Made by a program: the position numbers and the translations under genes. Positions 1 to 7,610 of a stretch of 64,000 nucleotides of DNA are shown here, piece after piece. The notes beneath the pieces were generated by a model, which saw only the letters and a program-made list of their open reading frames with translations, had not been told where the DNA came from and searched no databases. The number at the start of each line of letters is the position of its first letter. Positions within the stretch are counted from its first letter, which is position 1. Source of the DNA: Streptomyces sp. G-G2 (GTDB lineage Bacteria > Actinomycetota > Actinomycetes > Streptomycetales > Streptomycetaceae); the NCBI RefSeq assembly GCF_030063135.1, contig NZ_JASISO010000013.1, forward strand, positions 99,922-163,921, written 5' to 3'.

Positions 1-819
1 AACGGGCGTCCCCGCGGGGACTGCGAGCGTGAAGCTCCACGTCGGTGGGCGAAGCCATGGTGAAGGGCCAGGTGACCACCAAGTGGGAGAACTCATGGAT
101 TCCTTGCAGGACTTCAGTGGGGGAAGTCGGCATTGAGGCGGATGATCGCCGTGGTGCCGCCCTGGTAGTCGTCCAGAGGAGTGGTGTGGCCGCCGACGAC
201 GGTGGCGACCGGCGTGTAGGTGAAGGTCTGCTCGGACACGAGGTCCCCCTGATCGGTCCAGCAAGAGCGCGGCTCCGGCGGCGGCTTGGTGTCCTGATGG
301 CCGGGTCAGACTACGTTGGCGAGGAACTCGCGTGCCCGCTGGTCGAGGTGAGCGGCGGTGCTGCCGCCCCTGCCCTTGACCGGGGAGAGCGTGGAGCCAG
401 TTGCTCACCTTCACCGTGGGCGGCCAGGACAGCATCGTCAAGCAGACCGCCGTCCAGACCGGGGCGGTCCTCCTGATCGTCTCTGGATCTCCGGCTCTCG
501 TGGACGCGCACACGGAGAAGGCCCTCACCAAGACCCGATCCGAAGGCTGACCAGAGCATGTGCCGGGCCCCGCCGCCCCTCCAGGACCGGCGGGGCCAAC
601 CTGCATATCGTGGGCCGCCAAACCAGTCGCTCAGGAACACGGGTCCGGCCGCGCAGGACTGGAGCTTCGGCAGCGCCGCAGGGTGACGTGAATACGTCTG
701 TACGTCTTCCCGGTAGCCTCCTGCGCCGCCCTCCGGGCGGCCCTCGCCGGGCCTGAAGTACGTCTTCGAGGCGTCCTGCTGTCGGCCCCTGCGGGGCCGC
801 TCTACCCTTCGCCGCTGCC
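1..819. other. Degenerate junction region with short remnant reading frames
   Basis: I see no intact gene here. Three short stretches look protein-like. On the minus strand 114-305 reads as an open frame ending in ...TTAIIRLNADFPH and stop. On the minus strand 306-404 is in the same frame, separated by one stop, and ends ...HLDQRAREFLANVV. On the plus strand 380-550 contains ...GAVLLIVSGSPALVDAHTEKA and stop. None has a convincing start codon or ribosome binding site, and I do not recognise the families. GC hairpins, for example GCCGCCC-tcc-GGGCGGC near 727-743, and two GTACGTCTTC copies lie in 690-770. The picture fits gene decay beside insertion-sequence remnants. Confidence 0.45.
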
Positions 820-963
820 CTATTGGAGGTTGTCCCACGTGGCAAGTTTCGCGATCTTCTTGTAGCAGGTCAGGGCGGCGGCCATGGCCAGGCCTCGGCT
901 CTGCCTGTCGTTGCGGACCACGTACGGGATCTTGAGACCACGAGCAGCCCATGGCAGGCTCAT
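820..963 (-). pseudogene. IS5-type transposase, C-terminal remnant
   Basis: Only the last ~47 codons of a DDE transposase are left, in a frame ending ...AAALTCYKKIAKLATWDNLQ and stop. The segment GLKIPYVVRNDRQ...LAMAAALTCYKKIAKLAT matches the C-terminal end typical of IS5-family transposases, where a short helical segment with a conserved K/R-rich turn precedes the stop. The catalytic DDE core is missing. About 18 of its last bases (GCGAAACTTGCCACGTG) recur in the plus-strand remnant ending at 1878, so the two fragments come from related elements in opposite orientation. The upstream end runs into the start region of the DinB-like gene. Family assignment rests on C-terminal similarity only. 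Confidence 0.6.
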
Positions 964-968
964 GCCGC

Positions 969-1553
969 ATGATCGATGAATTCGCGAAGGACAACCTGCT
1001 GGGGAGACTGCGGCGTGACCGCAAGGCGCTGCTCTGGAAACTCGACGGCTTGTCCGAATACGACGCCCGCCGACCTTTGACAGCGACCGGGACCAACCTC
1101 CTCGGCCTGGTCAAACACGTGGCCACCGTCGAGGCCAGGTACTTTGGCGAGGTCTTCGACCGCCCTTCCCCGGAACCGCTGCCCCGGTGGCAGGACTCCG
1201 ACGGCAGCGATCTGTGGGCGACCGAGGACGAGACCCGCGATCAGATCATCGGGTTCTACCGGCGCACGTGGGAACACTCGGACGCGACGATCAACGAACT
1301 TCCCCTCGACGCCCCCGGCCATGTGCCGTGGTGGCCGGAGCCTTATCCCAACACGAACCTGTTCGCCGTCATGGTCCATGTACTCGGCGAATCCATCCGA
1401 CATGCCGGGCACGCCGATATCCTGCGCGAGGGCCTCGACGGCCGGACTGGGATGCGCGCCGAACACGAGAAGCAGATCGACGAGGAAGCCCGTGCAGCCT
1501 ACTGCGCGAAGATCGAGCAGGCCGCCAGGTCGGCCGCACCAATCAAGGCGTAG
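969..1553 (+). CDS. DinB-like (DUF664) four-helix protein
   Basis: This 194-residue protein looks like the DinB/DUF664 group, helical-bundle proteins often proposed to be metal-dependent thiol (mycothiol) transferases. Visible signatures are the opening helix with LRRDRKALLWKLDGLSEYDARRPLT, an early histidine (GLVKHVATVEARYFGEV), and a second conserved histidine pair in ESIRHAGHADILREGLDG, which together would form the three-His metal site. I place the start at the ATG at 969 because family members begin about there; an in-frame ATG at 951 would add six residues. The gene sits between two inverted transposase remnants, so it may have moved with them. Substrate and role are unknown. Confidence 0.8.
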   Translation: MIDEFAKDNLLGRLRRDRKALLWKLDGLSEYDARRPLTATGTNLLGLVKHVATVEARYFGEVFDRPSPEPLPRWQDSDGSDLWATEDETRDQIIGFYRRTWEHSDATINELPLDAPGHVPWWPEPYPNTNLFAVMVHVLGESIRHAGHADILREGLDGRTGMRAEHEKQIDEEARAAYCAKIEQAARSAAPIKA

Positions 1554-1602
1554 AGGCTGCCTCACGTGACTTGATGTTCGTGCGGCATGCTGCCGGTCGT
1601 GG

Positions 1603-1878
1603 GTGCTGATCTGCCGACGCGGCCTCCGTTCGCGCCAGAAGGGGGGATCGCTGACCGGGCCGAACCCGCGGCTCGCCGCGCGCATCGCGCGGCCCGGCAT
1701 CGAGTCCGGCGAACGCCTCGGTCGGCACCGCTGGAAGATCGAACGGTCGATCGCTTGGATCTTCGGCTACCGCCGCCTCACCGTCCGATACGAACGAAAG
1801 GGCTCGCACTTCCTCGCCTTCCTCGGCCTGGCCGCCGCCCTGAGCTGCTGCAAGAGGCTCGCGAAACTTGCCACGTGA
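1603..1878 (+). pseudogene. IS5-type transposase, C-terminal remnant
   Basis: This frame carries the C-terminal third of an IS5-family transposase: GRHRWKIERSIAWIFGYRRLTVRYER, followed by FLAFLGLAAALSCCKRLAKLAT and stop. The W(K/V)(I/V)ER-(S/T)-x-AW block contains the last catalytic acidic residue (E of KIER) of the DDE triad; the first two acidic residues are absent. The 5' part is lost and no start can be assigned. The sequence just after the stop (GAGACACCCTCTTA) could be the old terminal inverted repeat. It points outward to the right, opposite to the fragment at 820-963. Confidence 0.7.
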
Positions 1879-2008
1879 GACACCCTCTTAGGCACGGTAC
1901 GGCGATGCGCCCGACCAAAGACCACTCCGGCCTGGCGCGTCGCCGTATCAGCTCGGCCACGGCCCCGGCCAGGGCTCGAGCCCCGCAGAGCGACCGGTCT
2001 CCTCGATG

Positions 2009-2590
2009 TCAGGTCTGTGCCCAAGGCGTGGGATTCGGGCGGCGTTGCCACCACCAGCCGAGTGAGGTCTGTTCCGCGGACGCCTCTGTCAGTTCCCGGT
2101 AGAGGTTTCCTGACGGGTCTTCCTCCGTCGCTGCGGCGAACTGCCTGTCGAGCTGGTCCAGGGCCCGGGTGAGCAGCTCGGCGACGTCGCGGGGCAGGCG
2201 GGCACCGATGTCGGCGAGTTCGTCACGGGCTTCCAGCCGCTCTCGGTAGAGGCCGGCCGGGTACCAGCCCGAAGGCGCCCACCCGGATTCCATCTGCCTG
2301 ATGACGCGCTCCCACACGATCAGGTTGCCCCTCGCCGACCAGATGGGGCTGCCGGTCTCGTCTTCGAGGGCGAGCCGCGCCAGCCCCGAGGCCGCCTGCT
2401 GCATTCTGCCCACCGAGGCCGCGAAGGCCTCGGCCACGGGGGTGTCGGGCCGCTGCTCCCGTACGATCTCGGCGAATCGTTCCACAGCAGCACGAGGGAG
2501 CTGGGGAACGGGCGCCTCGACGGCGGTGACCGTGTAGAGGGGAGGCTCATCGTTCGTGAGCGCCGTACACCGGAGCATCGGCAACGTCAT
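2009..2590 (-). CDS. Conserved hypothetical protein
   Basis: A 193-residue soluble, mostly helical protein of unknown function. It has no signal peptide or membrane segment. Recognisable stretches are QAASGLARLALEDETGSPIW, NLIVWERVIRQMESGWAPSGWYPAGLYRERLEARDELADIGARLP, and a tryptophan-rich tail (SLGWWWQRR). Codon third positions are GC-rich throughout, which supports real coding. The ATG start at 2590 makes the first 35 bases overlap head-to-head with the divergent Nudix gene (GTG at 2556); an alternative GTG at 2530 removes the overlap but has no clear ribosome binding site. I do not recognise the family. Confidence 0.6.
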   Translation of the reverse strand: MTLPMLRCTALTNDEPPLYTVTAVEAPVPQLPRAAVERFAEIVREQRPDTPVAEAFAASVGRMQQAASGLARLALEDETGSPIWSARGNLIVWERVIRQMESGWAPSGWYPAGLYRERLEARDELADIGARLPRDVAELLTRALDQLDRQFAAATEEDPSGNLYRELTEASAEQTSLGWWWQRRPNPTPWAQT

Positions 2591-3029
2591 GGTCCTGCTC
2601 CAGCGTCGCTATGACGGCCGGGTCCTGACTGTTCGACACCAGGCGACTTCGTGGCACTCCCCTGGGATGCTGACCGTGGTTGGGGGGCGCCTTGAGGAAG
2701 GCGAGTTCCTCGACGAGGGTGCGGCGCGCGAGCTCGCCGAAGAAGCCGGCATCCAAGTCGCCCCGGACCGCCTGCGGTTTTGCCAGTTGCCCCACTTCCA
2801 CGCGGCGGACGGCGAGCGGGTGATCGGCGCCGTCCTCACTTTGCGGGACTGGGAGGGCACCCCCTACAACCGCGAGCCGGAGACGCACAGCGAGCTGGTG
2901 TGGGTCGATCCGGCGGCTCCGCCGCCCGACTGCCACCCGTTCACACACGAGGTCCTGACCCATTTCGCCACCGACCAGCTCTACGCGAACGTGATCGCCC
3001 CGGAACTGCCGGACGGTGAGGCCGGGTGA
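2556..3029 (+). CDS. Nudix hydrolase
   Basis: This 157-residue protein contains a complete Nudix box at residues 44-66, GRLEEGEFLDEG...RELAEEAGI, matching Gx5Ex7REUxEExGU, the metal-binding and catalytic helix of enzymes that hydrolyse nucleoside diphosphates linked to another moiety. The first beta-strand (NVMVLLQRRYDGRVLTVRHQ) precedes it as expected, and the length is that of a single Nudix domain. The GTG start at 2556 is chosen because GGAGG stands 10 bases upstream. The substrate cannot be predicted; MutT-like clean-up or a metabolite phosphatase role are both possible. It is divergent from and overlaps the 5' end of the unknown gene at 2009-2590. Confidence 0.85.
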   Translation: MSAVHRSIGNVMVLLQRRYDGRVLTVRHQATSWHSPGMLTVVGGRLEEGEFLDEGAARELAEEAGIQVAPDRLRFCQLPHFHAADGERVIGAVLTLRDWEGTPYNREPETHSELVWVDPAAPPPDCHPFTHEVLTHFATDQLYANVIAPELPDGEAG

Positions 3030-3128
3030 CGACCTCCATCCAGCCGGCCAAGCTTCGGGAGCGCATCTCCCCGGATCTGCGGCGTCTCGTCGGAAGTGTT
3101 CCTCGGGGACCATCGAGGAGTGTTCTCC

Positions 3129-3842
3129 TCAGCGCGAGACCAAGTCTGCGACGTGGTTGCCGACCATCCCGCCGAACCACCGGCACTGGTCGCGCGCGTG
3201 GGCGAGGCCCTCGCCCACGTACGCCGGGGCCACCACGCAGATGGTGATCGAGTCGGGGTCGCGGCCGGCCTCCACGGCGGCCTGGCGGACCGCCTTGACC
3301 ATCCACTCGGTGAGGTAGAGGTCGGCGCGCTAGAGGACGAACCCGTCGGCCTTCTGTCCGGCGAGCGCGAGGGCCTTGGGTCCGTACGCGGCCATCCAGA
3401 CGGGCAGCTTCCCATCCGTGATCCAGGGGATCTGGATCGGATTGCCGTCCACGACCGCCTCACGGCCCTCCGCCAGATCCCGGATCGCCTCGATGGCCTC
3501 GCCCAGCCGGGCCAGGGTGTTCGGCGCACGCCCCGCGACCCGCATGGCCAAGTCCCCTCGGCCGATGCCGCACACCGTCCGGTTGCCGTACATGTCGTTC
3601 AGCGTCGCGAAGGTGGAAGCGGTCACCTCTTAGGTGCGAGTGCCCGGGTTCGTGACCATCGGACCCACGTGTATGCGCTGGGTGTTGGCCAGGATCTGGC
3701 TGTAGATGACGAACGGCTTCTGCCACAGCACTGCGGAGTCGAAGGTCCAGCCGTAGCGGAAACCATTGCGCTCGCCGCGCTTCACGAGGCTGACCACCTG
3801 CGAGGCAGGCGGGTCGGTTTGCAGGACGAGACCGAAGTCCAT
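3129..3842 (-). pseudogene. F420-type LLM-class oxidoreductase (TIGR03842-like), decayed
   Basis: The frame starts well, with AAGGAG six bases before the ATG at 3842 and MDFGLVLQTDPPA..., typical of the TIGR03842 luciferase-like family of F420-dependent oxidoreductases. Reading on in one frame, a TAA at 3630-3632 interrupts NPGTRT/EVTASTFATLND and a TAG at 3330-3332 interrupts QKADGFVL/RADLYLTEW. A TGA at 3129-3131 ends the recognisable homology at GNHVADLVSR, roughly two thirds through the usual ~330 residues. No frameshift is needed to follow the family between the stops. It is the last gene of the pyrimidine catabolic operon, where related actinobacteria usually keep an intact copy. Confidence 0.85.
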
Positions 3843-3877
3843 GCAGGGCTCCTTGCTGCTGTGTGCGGGCTTGCGGC

Positions 3878-5278
3878 TTACAGGTACTGACAGGTGGAAC
3901 GGTGGACGAAGGCCCCATGGCCCGCCCGGCCCTTGTACTCTCGCCGGTCGATGACCACCTCGCCGCGCGAGAGGACCGTGTCGACGCGTCCGGTGATCCG
4001 CTTGCCCTCGTACGCCGAGTAGTCCACGTTCATGTGGTGCGTCTCGGCGGAGATGACCTGCTCGGCGTGCGGATCGTAGAGGACGATGTCGGCGTCGGCG
4101 CCCGGCGCGATCGTGCCCTTCTTCGGGTAGAGGCCGAACATCCGGGCCGGGCTCGCGCACGCGATCTCGATCCAGCGACGGCGGCTGATGTGCCCGTCCA
4201 CCACGGCCTGGTGGAGGAGATCCATGCGGTTCTCCACCCCCGGCAGCCCGTTCGGGATCTTCGAGAAGTCCCCGCGGCCCAGCTCCTTCTGGCCCCGGAA
4301 GCAGAACGGGCAGTGATCCGTGGAGACCACCTGGAGGTCATTCGTCCGCAGCCCCCGCCACAGCGCCGCCTGGTGCTCGCGCGGCCGCAACGGGGTCGAG
4401 CAGACGTACTTGGCGCCCTGGAAGTCGGGCTCGGCCAGGTTGTCGGTGGACAGGAACAGGTACTGCGGGCAGGTCTCCCCGAAGACGGGGAGCCCCTTGT
4501 CGCGGGCGGCGGCCAGTTCCGCGAGCGCTTCCTCCGCCGAGACGTGGACGACGTACAGGGGCGCGTCCGCGACCCGGGCGAGCTGGATCGCCCGGTGGGT
4601 CGCCTCCGCCTCCAGCAGGACCCGGCGCACCTCGCCGTGGTGACGGGGGTCCGTCTCCCCGCGCGCCAGGGCCTGTTCCACCAGGACGTCGATGGCGATG
4701 CCGTTCTCGGCGTGCATCATGATCAGCCCGCCGTTGTGCGCGGAGCGCTGCATGGCGCGCAGGATCCGGCCGTCGTCGCTGTAGAACACGCCGGGGTAGG
4801 CCATGAACAGCTTGAAGGAGGTGATGCCCTCCTCGACGAGGAGATCCATCTCCTTGAGGGTGCCCTCGTTGACGTCCGAGAGGATCATGTGGAAGGCGTA
4901 GTCGACGGCGCAGTTGCCGTCGGCCTTGGCGTACCAGGTGTCCAGGCCCTCGCGCAGGGCGTGGCCCACGCTCTGGACGGCGAAGTCCACGATGGTGGTG
5001 GTGCCGCCCCAGGCCGCGGCCCGTGTCCCGGTCTCGAAGGTGTCGGAGGCGGAGGTGCCGCCGAAGGGCAGCTCCATGTGGGTGTGGGCGTCGACGCCGC
5101 CGGGGATGACGTACTTCCCGTCCGCGTCGATCGTACGGTCGGCCGTCCACGCGGCGGCGGCCGCCGAGCCGGTCGCCGCGAGCGCGGCGACCCGGCCGTC
5201 CTCGATCAGGACGTCCGCGTGCAGTTCGTCGGAGGCCGTGATGACCAGGCCACCGCGGATCAGGGTGCGGTTGGGCAT
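3878..5278 (-). CDS. hydA: Dihydropyrimidinase (D-hydantoinase)
   Basis: A 466-residue cyclic amidohydrolase that opens the ring of 5,6-dihydrouracil/dihydrothymine to N-carbamoyl-beta-amino acids, the second step of reductive pyrimidine breakdown. The binuclear metal site is visible: HTH at residues 65-67 (GVDAHTHMEL), the lysine to be carbamylated at 156 (ITSFKLFMAYPG), H189 (MMHAENG), a further His in YVVHVSAEEAL, and the catalytic Asp in VVSTDHCPF. Length fits the family. It lies 17 bases after the aminotransferase gene and directly before the decayed F420-type oxidoreductase, so it belongs to one minus-strand operon with the beta-ureidopropionase. Allantoinase is excluded by this context and by the separate allB at 39-40 kb. 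Confidence 0.92.
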   Translation of the reverse strand: MPNRTLIRGGLVITASDELHADVLIEDGRVAALAATGSAAAAAWTADRTIDADGKYVIPGGVDAHTHMELPFGGTSASDTFETGTRAAAWGGTTTIVDFAVQSVGHALREGLDTWYAKADGNCAVDYAFHMILSDVNEGTLKEMDLLVEEGITSFKLFMAYPGVFYSDDGRILRAMQRSAHNGGLIMMHAENGIAIDVLVEQALARGETDPRHHGEVRRVLLEAEATHRAIQLARVADAPLYVVHVSAEEALAELAAARDKGLPVFGETCPQYLFLSTDNLAEPDFQGAKYVCSTPLRPREHQAALWRGLRTNDLQVVSTDHCPFCFRGQKELGRGDFSKIPNGLPGVENRMDLLHQAVVDGHISRRRWIEIACASPARMFGLYPKKGTIAPGADADIVLYDPHAEQVISAETHHMNVDYSAYEGKRITGRVDTVLSRGEVVIDRREYKGRAGHGAFVHRSTCQYL

Positions 5279-5295
5279 GTACGTGTCCCCGTCGG

Positions 5296-6591
5296 CTAGT
5301 TGAGGGTGCGCAGGGCCCGGGCGAGGATCTCCGCGCCCTCTTCCGCCTCGGCGACGGTGAGGGTCAGCGGTGGCGCGATCCGCAGGACGCTGGTGTTGTA
5401 CCCGCCGCCCTTGCCCAGGAGCAGACCGCCCTCGCGCGCGGCCTCCAGCACGGCGGTGGCCGCGTCCGGATCGGCCTGGTCGGTACCGGGCCGGGTCAGT
5501 TCGATGGCCGCCATGAGACCCCGGCCGCGGACCTCCCGTACGGCGGGCACGCCGGCGGTGACGGCGCGCAGCCGCTCCAGCAGCAGCCCGCCGACGCGCC
5601 GGGCATTGCCCTGGAGGTCGTGTTCGAGGAGGTACCCGAGGTTGGCCACGCCCGCCGCCATGGTGACGGGTGAACCGCCGAAGGTGGAGATGGAGTTGGA
5701 GTCGAGGCAGTTCATGATCTCGCCCCGGGCGACCACTCCGCCGATGGACATGCCGTTGCCGATGCCCTTGGCGAAGGTGAGGATGTCCGGCGGCCCGTTC
5801 TGGGCGTGGGCCTGCCAGCCCCAGAAGTGGTCGCCGGTGCGGCCCCAGCCCGTCTGGACCTCGTCGCTGATCCAGAGGATGCCGTGCCGGTCGAGGACCT
5901 CGCGGAAGGCGCCGTAGAGGCCGTCGGGCGGGGAGGTGAAACCGCCCACGCCCTGGACGGGTTCGGCGATCAGGGCGGCGAGGCCGCCCCGGGCCTGGCC
6001 GAGGACGTCTTCGAGGTCCGCGACCGCCGCGGCCGTGAAGTCGGCGTCGTTCAGGTGGGCGAAGGGTCCCCGGCCGCGGACCGCGCCGTGGACGTAGTAC
6101 GTCTGGAGCGGCGAGAGGCTGGTCGGGGACCAGCCGCGGTTCCCGGTGATGGACACGGTGGAGAAGGACCGGCCGTGGTAGCTGTTGCGCATCGCCAGGA
6201 TCTGGTTGGAGCGGCGGTACGTCGTGGCGAGCAGCAGGGCCGTGTCGTTGGCCTCGGTGCCGGAGGTGGTGAAGAAGACCCGGGCGTCGGGGATGCCGGA
6301 CAGGGCGGCGACCCGCTCGGCGAGTTCGACCATCGGCCGGTTCAGGTACAGGGTGGAGGAGTGGATGATCCGCCCGGCCTGTTCGGCGACGGCCTTGGTG
6401 ACCTCGGGGAGGGCGTGGGCGGTCATGGTGGTGAGGATGCCGCCGAAGAAGTCCAGGTAGCGGTTGCCGTCGGCGTCCCAGACGTGGCGGCCCTCGCCGT
6501 GGGTGAGTTCGATGGGGCGGTCGTAGTACAGGGCCAGCCACTCGGGCATGACGGCCTGGTGGCGGCTGTGGAGCGGGATCGGGTTGGTCAC
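5296..6591 (-). CDS. Class III (omega) aminotransferase, beta-alanine/pyruvate-like
   Basis: A 431-residue PLP-dependent class III aminotransferase. The PLP phosphate site (TSGTEANDTALLLA), the Asp that contacts the pyridine nitrogen (ISDEVQTGWGR) and the Schiff-base lysine K275 (TFAKGIGNGMSIGG) are all present. In this operon its likely role is transamination of beta-alanine or 3-aminoisobutyrate, products of beta-ureidopropionase, to the semialdehyde. The GTG start at 6591 is preferred over an upstream in-frame start because it overlaps the stop of the beta-ureidopropionase gene as GTGA, a typical coupled start. Substrate preference is inferred from context; other omega-amino acids are possible. 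Confidence 0.88.
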   Translation of the reverse strand: MTNPIPLHSRHQAVMPEWLALYYDRPIELTHGEGRHVWDADGNRYLDFFGGILTTMTAHALPEVTKAVAEQAGRIIHSSTLYLNRPMVELAERVAALSGIPDARVFFTTSGTEANDTALLLATTYRRSNQILAMRNSYHGRSFSTVSITGNRGWSPTSLSPLQTYYVHGAVRGRGPFAHLNDADFTAAAVADLEDVLGQARGGLAALIAEPVQGVGGFTSPPDGLYGAFREVLDRHGILWISDEVQTGWGRTGDHFWGWQAHAQNGPPDILTFAKGIGNGMSIGGVVARGEIMNCLDSNSISTFGGSPVTMAAGVANLGYLLEHDLQGNARRVGGLLLERLRAVTAGVPAVREVRGRGLMAAIELTRPGTDQADPDAATAVLEAAREGGLLLGKGGGYNTSVLRIAPPLTLTVAEAEEGAEILARALRTLN

Positions 6592-7430
6592 GGCTGTACG
6601 AGTCCTTCGTAGGCGTCGGGGCGCCGGTCGCGGTAGAAGGCCCATTGGTCGCGGACCTCCTTGATCAGGTCGAAGTCGAGGTCGCGGACCAGGAGTTCCT
6701 CCTCCTTGTCACTGGCGACCTCCCCGACGAACTGGCCGCGCGGGTCGACGAAGTAGCTGGTGCCGTAGAAGTCGTTGTCGCCGTACTCCTCCTGGCCGAC
6801 CCGGTTGATGGCGGCGACGAAGTACTCGTTGGCCACGGCGGAGGCGGGCTGTTCCAGCTGCCAGAGGTGGCTGGAGAGGCCGCGGGAGGTCGCGGAGGGG
6901 TTGTAGACGAGCTGGGCACCGGCGAGGCCGAGGGCGCGCCAGCCTTCCGGGAAGTGGCGGTCGTAGCAGATGTAGACGCCGACCTTGCCGACGGCCGTGT
7001 CGAAGACGGGCCAGCCGAGGTTGCCCGGGCGGAAGTAGTACTTCTCCCAGAAGCCCTTGACCTGGGGGATGTGGTGCTTGCGGTACTTGCCGAGGTAGCT
7101 TCCGTCGGCGTCGATGACGGCCGCGGTGTTGTAGTAGAAGCCCTCGCTCTCCAGCTCGAAGACCGGTACGACGATCACCATGCCGGTCTCGCGGGCGAGT
7201 TCCTGCATCCGGCGGACGGTCGGGCCGTCGGGCACCGCCTCGGCCCAGCGGTAGTGCTCGGGTTCCTGGACCTGGCAGAAATAGGGGGCGTTGAACACCT
7301 CCTGGAACCCGATGATCCGCGCCCCTCGGGCGGCGGCACTGCGGGCGTGCTCCTCGTGTTTGGCGATCATCGACTCGGTGTCGCCGGTCCAGGTGGCTTG
7401 GACCAGCGCGGCGCGGACGAGGTGGGCCAT
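6588..7430 (-). CDS. Beta-ureidopropionase (nitrilase superfamily)
   Basis: A 280-residue nitrilase-superfamily amidase expected to hydrolyse N-carbamoyl-beta-alanine to beta-alanine, CO2 and ammonia in the cytosol. The Glu-Lys-Cys triad is clear: E44 (GFQEVFNAPYF), K118 (KYRKHHIPQ) and C155 (VYICYDRHFPEGWR). The HIPQVKGFWEKYYFRPGN stretch is typical of the carbamoyl-beta-alanine branch. It is the first gene of the operon and is followed with a 4-base overlap by the aminotransferase and then hydA. Dihydropyrimidine dehydrogenase, the first pathway step, is not in the window. Confidence 0.9.
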   Translation of the reverse strand: MAHLVRAALVQATWTGDTESMIAKHEEHARSAAARGARIIGFQEVFNAPYFCQVQEPEHYRWAEAVPDGPTVRRMQELARETGMVIVVPVFELESEGFYYNTAAVIDADGSYLGKYRKHHIPQVKGFWEKYYFRPGNLGWPVFDTAVGKVGVYICYDRHFPEGWRALGLAGAQLVYNPSATSRGLSSHLWQLEQPASAVANEYFVAAINRVGQEEYGDNDFYGTSYFVDPRGQFVGEVASDKEEELLVRDLDFDLIKEVRDQWAFYRDRRPDAYEGLVQP

Positions 7431-7460
7431 GAGCTGCTCCTTGCGACGGGACGCCGGCCT

Positions 7461-7485
7461 CTACGCACGTAGACGGTGTGCGTAG
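7461..7485. promoter_or_regulatory. Inverted repeat upstream of the pyrimidine operon (candidate operator)
   Basis: CTACGCAC (7461-7468) and GTGCGTAG (7478-7485) form a perfect 8-bp inverted repeat with a 9-bp centre, about 30 bases upstream of the first gene of the pyrimidine catabolic operon. The left arm overlaps a further half-site (CTACGCACGTAG). The spacing suits a dimeric regulator of the GntR or TetR type, but no such regulator gene is adjacent. Confidence 0.5.
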
Positions 7486-7610
7486 GGAGTCGAAAGTAGG
7501 CCTCGTCACACGTCGGGGCAAGACCACCGCGCACGGTTGGCCAAGTCGATCAACATACGTCGCCCAGTGATCGTTTGTGTTCACCGGGCGTGGAAGGTCG
7601 GTCAGGCGGC

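Noticed and set aside
3863..5299. Long open frame on the plus strand opposite hydA
   Set aside because: Antisense shadow of a clear dihydropyrimidinase; no homology or ribosome binding site.
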